From assembly GCF_011745365.1 (NCBI RefSeq), contig NW_024468914.1, positions 434,001 to 498,000 on the forward strand: a stretch of 64,000 bases of DNA, given 5' to 3'. Shown here one piece after another: positions 53,231 through 64,000 of this stretch. Every line of letters begins with the position of its first letter. Position 1 is the first letter of the stretch. The notes below the pieces were generated by a model. The model ran no database searches. It was not told the DNA's origin and was given only the letters and a program-made list of their open reading frames with translations. Origin of the DNA: Cryphonectria parasitica EP155. Its lineage: Eukaryota > Ascomycota > Sordariomycetes > Diaporthales > Cryphonectriaceae. A program made the translations under genes and the position numbers.

Positions 53231-55429
53231 TGGGTGTGGGTTTGAAGGGTAGCGGCTGGCCGAGGATTGAGGTGAGTTGTTTTGTTTGCTCGCTCGTGGA
53301 GGAGAGAGGATGAGATGGGGCAGTGTTATCGCGTTGGCAAGACAGAGATTGTATGTTGGTCTGTCTGTCTGTCTGTGTCGGGCTGCGTCAATAGATGTGA
53401 GTAAGGAGATCTCCTAAGTTGCATATTGGCAGAGCTGAGATTGCCGGCGTCTCTTCACCGTCCGAGATCTAAATTTCCGCCCAAGGCGAGAGTCTAACAA
53501 AAGCCATCAACTCCAATTCATCATACTGCTGTCTTGTCTAAGGATCCTGGGCAGGAGCGAGCAACCCAGGTTCCGCGCTTGGGGGATGAAGGCGAGGCAA
53601 GAGCTGCCCAAGGCATTATAAGGCTTAAGAGGAGGAAAGAGTTTTCGTGTTGCTAAATTGTGGGTGACGCTGGCCATTTGCCATCTTCACTGTCCATTAT
53701 CTCGTACCAATCTTCATGATGCCTGTTGGTCTACCTGCGCACATGGTCTCAAGTCGTCATCATTGATGTTGGTAGACTCAAGTGGCTCTTGATATTCTCG
53801 ACATCTTTCCTCATATATTACACTCCAAGCAACGAAGGGCTTCTGCAAGTGGGCTTTGTTACGCCATGCCACGAGAAGATGCTGGCTTCTTTTGCTGAAA
53901 ATGCCACCAAACTTCCATTCTTCATCTCCAGATCGACTCATGTATGAACTCAATCAATCTTACCTTCTTGGCAGCCTTGGCAGGCCTTTATCGGTCCCGT
54001 TGAAAGCAATAGTAAAGAGATCCAAGTCCTGAAACAATTATCTCGACTATCACCTGGACAGAAAATCTTACGTGAGATTGATCCCCCCCCCCCCCGCCAG
54101 CTCTCAGGTCTTCTGTCTCTCTCTCGTCGCCCCTCCGAGAGGCTGACAGCTCCACAGCTGATTCTGTGCCCGCCCGTCCTCGTAAGTCGGCCATACTGAC
54201 AGAGCAAGTCTCAGACACGTTTGGTATGACCATTTACTGAGTTCCCTCTGCTCACATAGGCAGGGGTACGAACGAATAGGTAGGCAGGCATAGGGAAGGG
54301 CTATTGTTCCGAAACATACACCACGTGCGCGGAGAAATTTTAGGCCGCTGAAATGAAATGATTTTCATGCCTTGTCGACAACTTGTCTGCATCTGTAGAC
54401 CAGAGAGGAAGAGAGAAATAGGTGCGTCTCCACCCACGACCCGGATATCGATTACCATTGCAGGAAAGGTCGAAAATGTGTACTATGGTATATGTACGTA
54501 CGCACGTCGCGTGCATTGAACAGGTTAAACGCCATTTTGTCCTCGCAGATAAGCGATGCTGTACTAATATTGTCTTCCCCATGGGGTATGTTGCATCTCA
54601 CCGAGTGCATTCTGGGGAGACCCATAATTTGACATGTGAAAAGGGTAAAGACGCGCGAGGAGAAGAAAAGTTAGTGGCATTGGATGTGGAGCATTCATGC
54701 TAACGATGCCTAACATAGCATCCAAGAGCCGTTCGTGTCGTTCAGATCTCCTTCGATTTTGCCCTGCCCCCTCCCGCTTCGGCAAGTGACCTGTCATCCC
54801 GCCCGCTCCCCCTCCTTTCTTTCACTCCAGCTGACCCCGGGTAACCTGCCAGCCTGGGGAAACCCTGATTGGGCCGAAGATGTGACCGACACGCTGAAGA
54901 CGTGGTCACTTTGGATTGTACGAATCGCATTCGATGCTTGATGCCGGGGCCTCTTTCGAGACACTGCCATTCTCACTGCATGCTACGATATTCACGTGTA
55001 GGCCTGATCAGTAACTCGGCACCAGAGGGGTGGTAGGGTAGTAGTGAGGGCGATCCCCCTTCTCCCTTTTCTCCTCTTCCACTTCTGACCAATCGTATTC
55101 GAGGAACCCCCCTTGAGGCGTTCATCCTGACAAGGACAAGACACCTTGTCACCCCCAATGGCAGCCCGCTATGGAAAGGAGGGGACACGGGGAGAGTGAT
55201 AGACCACACTCCAACGGCGCTTAGCAGCACAGAAAAACCCCCTAAACTTACTAGCAGTAGGAAACACAAGATGAGGCCCCATGAGAAAAAAGTTGGGCCT
55301 CCCCTGTCACCAGAGAGCAGCTCCTCTTCCCTTCTACCTCGGTGCTTTGGCTTTTGATCTAGACATCTGAAGGAGGAGTAAGCAGAAGGGGGGCCACGAG
55401 ACCACGGCGGACTTTTACTGCTGGCTCAA

Positions 55430-55464
<35 letters not shown>

Positions 55465-55976
55465 TGATGGAGACAGGATTTTGACCCTGAACCCCTTCAC
55501 TCGGCCCGCATGGACCCGCATCCTCGTGTGGGGGAAAGGGGTAATATACATCGTCGATGGAGGGGCATTGGAAGGGTGCCTCAATGATCTTCAAGCACGA
55601 GGGAAATTTATTTTCTCTCTCTGGCCCCACGAGTGTGGTGGGGCTGAGGGCTAGCTACCGAAAGCCAGGAGGGTAAGAAGAGGGAGGAGAGACATGCACA
55701 GGTCGGTGTAGGTAAGTTTGTATGTGTTGCCCATCGTTGGGAGATAAATACTCGAGCTACGCCCACCACACGTTTGTCACTTGTGGTTCTCACGATGCCC
55801 TCGTCCTCATCCTCATCCTCGTCAACATCCTGCAGGATTCCCGGATCGTTCACGCGAGGCTCACGTCGCTGGGAGACGACCATCTCCTTCCTATCCTTTT
55901 TTGCACCCATTCACACGCTCTCACAGTCACACCTCGACTCCTTGTTGCAGCCTCCTCTTTTTCCACAAAGCCCAAA
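53231..55976. other. Intergenic, no supported gene
   Basis: Contains a C13 tract (about 54083-54095) and a (CA)n run (55431-55461). Upstream of the cutinase, pyrimidine-rich DNA (55880-55976) fits a fungal core promoter or leader. Confidence 0.5.
55431..55461. repeat. (CA)n microsatellite
   Basis: An uninterrupted CA dinucleotide run. Confidence 0.85.
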
Positions 55977-56920
55977 ATGAAGTCCTTGACTAATGTCCTC
56001 TCCCTGGCTCTGGCCCTGAGCACTCAGGCCTCAGCCTGGGCCATCCCTTCATCCTACGCTTCTAGGGCTCTGTCACTGGTGCCCCGCCTGGACATCAACG
56101 AGATCCTCGCCCTCATCACCGAGCTCTTCCCTGTCGACGTCACCCTCGAAGACGCACAGGGCCTCATCGAAGCTGGCGATGAGGCATTGGCCCTCGCCCT
56201 GGGCTACTCGACCACCTATAATGACCTGACCGATGGCGAATGCGCCGATGTCACCCTTATCTTCGCCCGCGGCACTGACGAGCCGGGCAATGTGGGCGCC
56301 CTGGTTGGCCCGGAGTTCTATTCGGCACTGCAGTCCGCCCTGGGAAGCACCACGTCCATCTTTCAGGGTGTCAACGACTATGATGCCTCTGTCACTCAGT
56401 ATCTCGAGGGTGGCAGCACCACCGCGGCGTCAGACATGTGAGTTACCAAATCGATAACACCTTCCTGGCCGACTTGCCGGAATGCTGTTTGAGGCTGGTG
56501 ATGCTGATGATGCTGCTTTAATTACACAGGGCTACCCTTGTGACCCAAGCGTTCACTCAATGCCCAGACACTCAGGTCGTCATGAGTGGATACTCGCAGG
56601 GCGCCCAGGTTGTCCACCTCGCCGCCTCTGATCTGGCTGCCGCGACTATGGAGAAGGTCAGCGCTGTTGTCACCTTTGGCGACCCAGGTATGTAGTTTCT
56701 GGCCCCCTCCTACCGCTCAAGTCCGATAGTCTTCTTCTCTCGCTAACTTTCTCTCTTAGATAGCGATACTGCCGTGGCCAACATCGACTCAAGCAAGGTC
56801 CTCATTATCTGCCATGAGGGTGATGATATCTGCGATTTTGGGGATCTGATCCTGCTTCCGCACCTGACGTACGCCGAGAATGCGACGGCGGCTGCGGCCT
56901 TTGTGGTCGAGCAGCTGTGA
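55977..56920 (+). CDS. Cutinase, carbohydrate esterase family 5
   Basis: Exons are 55977-56437, 56530-56687 and 56760-56920, giving 259 aa. Donors are GTGAGT and GTATGT; acceptors are CACAG and CTTAG; phases 2 and 1 agree. The signal peptide is about residues 1-20. Catalytic Ser176 sits in 'SGYSQG', Asp228 in 'CHEGDDIC' and His241 in 'LLPHLTY'. The Cys231-to-His241 spacing (10) equals that of the Fusarium enzyme. Cys pairs 89-165 and 224-231 fit the two conserved disulfides. It hydrolyses cutin and related polyesters outside the cell. There are about 65 residues between signal peptide and first Cys, far longer than the short propeptide of Fusarium cutinase. Convergent with the sugar porter gene. 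Confidence 0.96.
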
Positions 56921-57265
56921 TTGAAAAGAGGGAACATAAGAACTCATTACTCTGCTTCAAATTTTTTTCGAAAGAAAGAAAAACCCCACCAGCAAACCCA
57001 AAACGCAAGATGGGGGGTATTCGTAAATAGTTATGGTTATGACACAATTGCCGATAACAAGGCCAGCTTAGGCTGTATGAATAACGAGATACTTCTTCAT
57101 ATGATCAAGTAAGACTGAGAATCAACTTTCAAGCGTGGACATGTCAGTCTACCAAATATTATGAGCACGAGGCCGATGAAACACCATCCATTATTCATGG
57201 TGACTGATTGACATCAATAAATATGATCATGACCGTGACGAATGATGCTCTTCCCAACAATCATT

Positions 57266-59228
57266 TCAAGCATGAATGTCCTTGTCCACGGCCTCCACAG
57301 CCACCGTCTTCTCTCCCTGGCGGACAGCCTCGACATCCGGCACAGAAGAGTGCTTAGCCCCCTCGAAGATGGCATCGACCTCCTCTAGCGTCTTGCCTTT
57401 TGTCTCGACCCAGTAGACCGCCTACGCCATACCTGTTAGTAAACTATTTCAAAAGATTCACACCTTTCTTGTCCCACTATCACTACCAGCTGGCAATTTC
57501 AGAATCCAGGCGGTACTGGCTTGGTTACTTACGATCAGAACAAAGATGATGATGTCCCATGCGGCGTTGATGATGTACATTTTCCACCCAAGGTTTACCA
57601 AGGCAATGTTCATGAGAAACACCAACATGAGTCTAATAGAATTAAATAGGTTATAGTCAGTTCCAAACTTCGTAATACAAAAGCTAATTTCAGCTCTCTC
57701 ATCAAGGGGGGTTTTCTCTGAGAGAAACTCACGCAAGACCGTTCAGAGCAAGCTGCGAGACTGCCACGCCGTTCGCCCGAATAGAGTAGTTGAAAACCTC
57801 GGGAGGATAGAGATACAGCAAGGGCGTCCACGCGATCGAGTAGAACCCCTGGAACAGGAACATGACGGCCACATCCCCGTAGATGAGGGCCTGGGTGGCA
57901 CCGTCCGGGTTGTCGGCGTAGATCTTGGACAGCCCGCCGATGATGAACAGGCAGGCGATGAGAAGACCCTGCGAGACGAGGGCGGTGGGTTTTCGGCCCC
58001 ATCTGGCGGCCAGGTGGGTGCCGGCCAGACAGCATGCCAGACACCAGACATTGAGGACGACGTTCTTTTTTTTTTTTTTTTTTCGGTAGAGGGTTTGATA
58101 GTCAGCTCAAATTTTGTGCTTCGTCTCTCCAATCAAGTGGGCGAGAAAGGGAACGACAGAGAACAAGGTCTGTTTGTCTCACTCACCGCCTTGAGCTGCT
58201 GCAGCGTATCTGTAATTCCCGCCGTGTCTAGCTCGGTGCTCAAGTAATAACTGGCAATAATATTCCCAGCAATACAAGAGAACGGCCCCGGGCTCATTCC
58301 TATCAACAACCTCTTCCGCGCAGAAGGGGTCTTCCAAATCTCTGTCGGGCTCATGGTGCGGCCCTCCTTCTTCTCCCAGGCAAGGGTGTCGATGATCTCC
58401 TTGTACACAGTCAGCACAACCGGGTCGGCCTCGTCGCCGTCGGCATTTGTCTGGGCGACCACAGTGCGGGCGGCGGTGAAGTGGCCCTGGTAGGCGAGCC
58501 ACCGCGGCGACTCTGGGATAAAGGGCAGCACGACGATGCACAGCACCGAGAAGACGCCCTGGAACAGGCTGGGGGCGCGCCAGGCCCATGTCGACTGCCA
58601 TGTGCCGGTGCCCAGCGTGATGCCCGCGGCGATGAGCGCGCCGACGTAGTAGAAGTCGTTGAGCAGCCCGACCCCCCAGGCGCGCCACCTGCTGGGGAAG
58701 GTCTCGGAGAGGTAGACGCCCGCGGCGATGCCCGACACAGCCCACCCGAAGCCCAGCAGGATGCGCGCCACGACGAACATGGCGATGTCCTGCGCGGCGG
58801 TCTGCAGGATGACGCCCAGGATGGTGATGAGCGAGCCCCAGAAGATGGTGGGGCGGCGGCCGAGGCGGTCCGAGACGACGCCTGATACCAAGGGGCCCAA
58901 GACGCCGCCGATGAAGACGGAGGCTGTGTTGAGGCCTGTGGTGGCGGCGTTGAGGTTGAAGTAGTCTGCGTAGGATGGGAGGATGTTGAGGCCGTTGAGC
59001 ATGGACCCGTCATAACCGCCAGTCTATAGTAGCAGGAGGGAGTGAGTGAGTGAGTGAGTGGCATTTGAGAATGCCAAGATAGGAGGCAGAGAAGCATATA
59101 CATTGTAACAGTGATTTACATACCGAAGACTGGACGATAGAGCACAACATGAGAAGGACAGAGAGCGTCACCGTCGACTCTGGAACCCTTGCGGGCAGCC
59201 ACGTGCCCGTGGGCGACTTTCGAAGCAT
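57266..59228 (-). CDS. MFS sugar porter (hexose/lactose permease type)
   Basis: Exons are 59228-59124, 59023-58187, 58064-57733, 57632-57533 and 57421-57266, giving 509 aa. All junctions keep frame (S|TGGYDGSM, LQQLKA|NVVLN, GLA split, FVLI|AVYWVETKG). The protein has the usual 12-helix order: 'GGYDGSMLNGL' in helix 1, 'DRLGRRPTIFWGS' between helices 2 and 3, 'PESPRWL' before the central loop, 'ARWGRKPTALVSQG' after helix 8, and 'VETKGKTLEEVDAIF' at the end of helix 12. It should import a sugar by proton symport at the plasma membrane. Substrate cannot be read from the sequence. The C-terminal tail is acidic and short. The intron 2 acceptor is preceded by a long A run on the coding strand instead of pyrimidines. 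Confidence 0.94.
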
Positions 59229-60392
59229 CGTGATCAATTGACGATGCTTCTTCCCCAACGGCGGAGAGAAATGATGGGAAGAAGATGAAGGGGAGAATGA
59301 GGTCAGTCACACTGAACAGTAAACAAGCCCCTCCTTAGTAGTCAAGCATAGCCAAACAGAGTCTGAGAGTCTCGTCTCTTGCCAGTATGTATGCGTGCAT
59401 GTATGTATGTAAGCAGTACGATAAAGGGTGGGTGGGATGAGATCCCCCCCCCTGCGAGCCGGTTTGGAGATAAGTAGGCAGACCGCATTGTCGATCCATG
59501 TGCTGTGGCAATCTAGATGTAACGTCCCGATAATGTTGCAGTAAACGCCAGGCTAAATAGGGGAGGAGTTCATGATTGCGGCCGCAGCCGGCGACAACCG
59601 TGACTTGTTGGTCGTTTTCTGAAGGGACCTTCGAGAATGGACCAGTGAAGAGAGTATGATGATCGCTTTTCCCGTACTTTAATATTTGGACAGAGAAGCG
59701 TCTTGTTTGTGTATTTACTTAAAGTGATCACACTCACAACTAAGACGTGCCGCTTTAGTTACCAATCTCTTAGATTTGAATGACACTACTAAACTACGAT
59801 CATAGTACTATAGGTTTGAAATTATATTATATCGTTTAGAGCATATATTAGCAACCATGTCAATATACAAAAGCTTAACTTAACGATAGTAAAAAATGTT
59901 TCTATTCACGCTAGGTAAATATGTACCTGAGTACACATGAAGCGTCTGATCCAGGCAAGCGGACTGTCTGCCAATACTCAAGGAGGAATACCCTGCGTGG
60001 ACACCTGATGAGACCTTCCGTGGTCCCTCATCACTGCCTTCTTAGAAAAGTGCCTCAACCCTCCCTGAGCATTCTTTTAATTTTACTCATATCTATATAG
60101 CTTTCACAGCGGTGGTGTATAGTTATTTATATTTGTCATGGTAGCGGGTGAGCGAACAGGTGAATGATAAGTAGGTAGATAAATGAATAGGCGTGTTCTA
60201 TCAAGCTATAATCAATAGAGATTCTGTGCAGTGCGGAACTGATTATTTATTTGCTCTTTGAAATCATTTTCTTACTTACCTGTCCAGTTACTATGAAACA
60301 TCTGTATGATCTGTTGCAAGATGTACTTTTAAGTTTTGGACATCTATGTAATCGCCCGTGCGGTAATTAATGCTCAGTGTGATTGTTTTGCA
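59229..60392. other. AT-rich intergenic region
   Basis: The stretch from about 59690 to 60360 is clearly AT-richer than its surroundings and has no ORF. It may be a relic of a mutated repeat. The part next to 59228 is the transporter promoter. Confidence 0.5.
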
Positions 60393-60594
60393 GTTCTGCC
60401 TCACTTGCTAGCCAATGTGTCTGCAAGGCGGAAAAGCTCTAAAGCTGGCAGTGCCTGCATGACAGTGCATGCAGCTGTGGCAGTGTAGCTCTTTTTCCAG
60501 TTCTAGCCTCATTTGCTAGCTAATGCGTCTGCAAGGTGGGAAAGCCTTAAAACTGGCAGGGCTTGCATGGCAGTGCATGCAGCTGTGGTATTGT
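60393..60594. repeat. Two diverged tandem copies of a 107-bp unit
   Basis: The copy starting at 60393 (GTTCTGCCTCACTTGCTAGC) is repeated from 60500 (GTTCTAGCCTCATTTGCTAG), each ending near GCATGCAGCTGTGG. Differences are mostly transitions. It lies about 180 bp upstream of the ubiquitin-like-domain gene. Confidence 0.9.
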
Positions 60595-60773
60595 CCTCCG
60601 ATCGTGCCAGTTGGGGTAATGGGCGACCATTTTATGAGCTCCCCAACACTGCATGTGTTTATACTGCTTCTCTTCCCCAAGATCATCAGTCCCACCTTCT
60701 GTCATGCTTTCCATGATGCAACCAGACTTCATGGTGAGAAAATAAGAGAGGTTACAAATGTCCAACTTCCAAC

Positions 60774-62746
60774 ATGTCTTCCGTTACCTTCGGCTCTGTT
60801 GGTGATATCATCACCGTTTGCCTACTCGTCAAGTCGATCGTCGATACACTCGATAAGTCTCGGGGATCCTCAGCTGAGTATCAAGGGCTGATCAGCGAGC
60901 TTCGGTCCCTAGAAAAGGCTCTACTACAGCCCGCAGAACTCTTCACCAAATCCTTGGCGGACTCGTCAATCACGGCATCACTTTGCGACGAGATCTTGAA
61001 AGTAGTGAGCGAGTGCCGCAAGACACTGGTTTTATTTCAATCGAACTTGAAAGGTTACGATGCGTCTTTATCTGAGCACCACTCTGCCAAAAGTGTGCGC
61101 CGCGTTGGCATGAAGATTAAATGGCAACTCTTCCAGAAAGACACTATGGCAAAATTTCGCAGCGAGATATCCGGTCACTGCAATGCCATCAATATGATGA
61201 TGATCACGGCTCAGATGTGAGTTTTTTCTCTCTTTTGGAGATGGTTACAATTACAGGGCGCTCGCCGGTATGCTAATATTACAACTTCAGCACTATCTCG
61301 CTCAAGGGCTTGGAGAATCAAAAAGCATTAGCCACCTCAGCCGGCCGCGACGTAGCCGAGCAAAAAGCCACATTGGAAACACTTCGCACTGAAATACGAG
61401 AGAATCACCAGCTCTCATCATCCATAGACTCGATTGTCCAATCAGTGTTGCACAAATTTGAGTGGTTTGGAAGCCTTTTGGTGTCAGTCAAAGATATGGT
61501 CTCCAGCGGGTTTACGGTGAGCCTGGCGACTCACAGGGCAGTTCTGTCCATGCAGGCATCCATGAACAACTGTCTGGACAGGCCTCTCATACAGGAGCCT
61601 TTTGTTCTTGAGGACGCCCTCGGAAGGATTGCGCCGGTTCATCTACAATTCATCACGTCGTGGCAGGCGCTTGAAGCCGTTATGCTCGTGCGTTTCGAAG
61701 GCCTTCCGGGGCATGAGAAAATTACGAGGCGCGAGTTTGTGCTGCAGGAACAGGCAACAAGGCGCGAAATCTCTTTCGATCAACCATGGGAGATAGCCTT
61801 CCGTCCCGGCTCGTCTGTGTCCATGAGCCTTACGTTTCGTCGAAATGTGGATCCTGCCAAAGGCTACAACAGCTGTCCATACTGTGGTGAAACCTCGGAC
61901 AAGGCTTCTTCAACCGAGGTGAGATGGTCAGTATCTGTTTTTGGTCTATGAATTCATAACTGTATACTCAACTGTGGTGTTCTGACGGTGTCATGCAGTT
62001 CGCAATGCAGCATGATCTACCGCCGTATCACAGAGGTGGTTGAAGTGGACCAAACCATTCCTGATCTTCCCAAGCACTGGAACCAGCGCCCCCGATTCGG
62101 TAGCACAGCTTTCAAGTACAAATCATCGACATTTGGTCCCTTTCCAAAACGGAAACGAAAGATGGACGAATGGTCCGAGCTCTCACTCTCCGAAGAAGTA
62201 CGGAGCTTCAAAAGAGTGCGGATACTGTCGAAGCTTGAAAAGACCAAGAAGAGTGCTTTCACTACGTGGGATAAAGAAACGCCCTGGGTTGGACTTGGGG
62301 GTTCAAGCTCGAGTGCCCTCAAAGGTGACGACGTCCTTTGTGGCCATGCCTCGAGCCCTCCGATTGTCTTTGATAAAGACACAAATGATAGTAGCCTTTC
62401 TGGGGCCGTATTCTACGTCGAAGAGAGCGATAGCGATATCAGCGCGGGAGAAGGCGACTCAGATGAATCTTTACCCGATGAATCAATACCGACAATGATT
62501 CAAACGTCGTGTAACAATGCACAGCCGGTGCAAGTCGTGACTGGCTTCGTGTTAAATAAACAGGAACACGAGAGTGGTGCCAGCATTGAGAATGGCAGCA
62601 CATATTTAGGCCTTTGGGCCGCTCAGTCGATACCAACAATATTTCCAGATTCAGTTATCAATGAACGGCTGTTGCTGAATGTCCATCACGCCACAATGTC
62701 TCGATCGACTACTATATCGGAGTTATTCGGGAATCACACCTTATAA
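60774..62746 (+). CDS. Fungal ubiquitin-like-domain (ULD) protein with four-Cys motif
   Basis: Exons are 60774-61216, 61291-61926 and 61999-62746, giving 608 aa. Donors are GTGAGT and GTCAGT; acceptors are TTCAG and TGCAG; phases are 2 and 2. Residues 1-150 are helical ('GSVGDIITVCLLVKSIVDTL'), a common N-terminal region in fungal NLR-associated and ULD proteins. About residues 250-335 ('PFVLEDALGRIAPVHLQFIT', 'RREFVLQEQATRREI', 'PWEIAFRPGSSVSMSL') form the ULD_2 ubiquitin-like fold. Directly after it, a C-x2-C-x13-C-x2-C pattern (CPYC...CSQC), a likely zinc site, is completed by splicing. The C-terminal 240 residues are charged with basic clusters ('PKRKRK') and then acidic. Function is unknown. 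Confidence 0.85.
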
Positions 62747-63442
62747 ACTTCTTCTAATCGACGTTCGGCCGTACCATCCGCATTATACGATATATAGGAT
62801 GAAAGAGCGTTATATCTCTTGTATCACTCCTTCAATATTGCAACAACTCCCCTTCGATGTACATAAGCTGAAATATGTGTTCCAAATTGTTACCGATTGT
62901 CAAACTTTAACAAGTTGGCGTACGAGGGGGCATATCGCTGTATACGACGAATCACCTTCTTGCGATGGGTGTAGGAAAGGGTTACACGAGGATCAAGAAT
63001 GGGTCGTAATTGATATATCGATAACGTGATGGGGAGAATTGGTTGTTTGTTGCAGACAGTCCACACTGGAACTTTGAGATACAAAAATGATAGTGACAGT
63101 GGCTGTTTTCAATCCTCTTAAACTTGTCTTGGTGTGCATACCACCGCTCACAACGTTCTGCTGCTTTTTTTCAACTATAGGTGTAGGAGATGGGAGCGCC
63201 GCTTCTCTGTCGTTTGTTAAAGAGGCCAGGCTGATTGTAACCAGAGAATGATTCTCAGGATAGTTTTGTTCAGGTAATACTGAAATACCAATGTCAGACT
63301 AAATGTCACCACCCGTTTATGAGAATTGTACATGTATATATTATAAAATTTTAAAGAGAAGCAAAGCATAAACCAGCAATACTGGACACCAGGTTCAACG
63401 GGATCAAAGGTGATGAGCAGGAGGGTCTTACTAGAGTTGTCT
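62747..63442. other. Intergenic, no supported gene
   Basis: AT-rich 3' flank of the ULD gene. No conserved ORF. Confidence 0.5.
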
Positions 63443-63946
63443 TCACGACCGAGGCCCACACTCGACGAGTTGTGGGTAGGATGGAGGATCCAGGACAAGT
63501 GTCCGAGGGGCCACGACAGGAACCTCAGGATGCGTAATAATATCATCCGAAGTTCCTACCCACGTGCTCTCGGGAATAGACTCCCTCGTCTCGGCCTTTC
63601 TGATGATCTTGGCCACCATCTCCTTGATCCCCTGCTTGAGTTGTGACTTGATGAGCACATACATAGCGACATTCATCGTAGTCTCAACGTCGATACGGAG
63701 GCAGAGCCCATCCATGGGCGCACACAGCGATTCCAGACCGGCCTCAAGAGGCTGTGGAGGCTCGACCCCATACTGGTTGCCGTCGATTCGATGTCTATGT
63801 CGCAAGTCTATACTGGACGGACCGCATATATGCATGTTCAAGCCCCACCGTATGTCCCGAGAACAGCCTTTTAGTGTGACCATGGCAGTGCTTAGGTTCA
63901 TAACTTTCTCGAAAGATGCTGCAGGATGTTCCAACAATAGACTCAC
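63443..63946 (-). CDS. Hypothetical protein, partial C-terminal exon
   Basis: An open minus-strand frame ends at a stop at 63443-63445. The frame starts without an ATG near 63946 and is closed upstream by TAA at 63970-63968. If real it is therefore the last exon of a gene whose earlier exons lie beyond the right edge, or the start is an internal ATG. The peptide includes 'IDVETTMNVAMYVLIKSQLK' and 'EMVAKIIRKAETRES', which look like ordinary globular protein, but no family is recognised. Confidence 0.35.
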   Translation of the reverse strand: MSLLLEHPAASFEKVMNLSTAMVTLKGCSRDIRWGLNMHICGPSSIDLRHRHRIDGNQYGVEPPQPLEAGLESLCAPMDGLCLRIDVETTMNVAMYVLIKSQLKQGIKEMVAKIIRKAETRESIPESTWVGTSDDIITHPEVPVVAPRTLVLDPPSYPQLVECGPRS

Positions 63947-64000
63947 AACTATGAGAGAGTGTCCCTTTTAGATACGTATTGATTCAAACCTCTCCCAAAA

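Noticed and set aside
1..64000. CRISPR arrays, rRNA genes, telomeric repeats
   Set aside because: No regularly spaced repeats, no rRNA-like sequence and no TTAGGG arrays were seen. The window is eukaryotic.

Overview
The window comes from a filamentous ascomycete, most likely a Sordariomycete. Genes carry short 50-200 nt introns with fungal GTRAGT-type donors and CTRAC-like branch sites. Protein families include a Zn2Cys6 regulator, a GH67 alpha-glucuronidase, a cutinase, a GMC oxidoreductase, an MFS sugar porter, an Hva1/Tudor protein and a fungal ubiquitin-like-domain protein. The transposons are fungal types (Ty3/gypsy, Fot1/pogo and hAT). Intergenic DNA is rich in microsatellites and long G/C homopolymers.

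Layout. 1-15.3 kb is a transposon-rich block. It holds the 5' end of a Ty3/gypsy element on the minus strand (gag, start of pol, one LTR), a secreted TIM-barrel-like protein gene, a gene for a Ulp1-fold protein whose catalytic residues are all replaced, and a decayed Fot1/pogo element with 90-bp terminal repeats and a TA duplication. It ends with an SDR gene cut near its start codon by an apparently intact hAT element with a perfect 8-bp target duplication. 15.9-17 kb holds a class I methyltransferase gene. 19.4-22.1 kb holds the GH67 gene, convergent with a Zn2Cys6/AT-hook regulator (23.5-26.0 kb). About 14 kb without a recognisable gene follows (26-40.1 kb). 40-52 kb holds a mitochondrial P-loop ATPase, a secreted GMC oxidoreductase, an Hva1/Tudor protein and a Reb1-like Myb factor. 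53-63 kb holds a 42-residue membrane sORF, a cutinase convergent with a five-exon sugar porter, and a ubiquitin-like-domain gene preceded by a 107-bp tandem duplication. A partial ORF lies at the right edge.

Together, the GH67 enzyme, cutinase, GMC oxidoreductase, orphan TIM-barrel protein and sugar porter fit an organism that degrades plant cell walls and cuticle. They are scattered housekeeping or CAZyme loci, not a biosynthetic cluster, because no PKS, NRPS or terpene backbone gene is present. The observations most worth checking are the in-frame UAG-CAA-CCA between gag and pol, the 14-nt self-priming complementarity in the same element, the hAT insertion that decapitates the SDR gene, the dead Ulp1-like fold, and a four-Cys motif assembled across a splice junction in the ubiquitin-like-domain gene.
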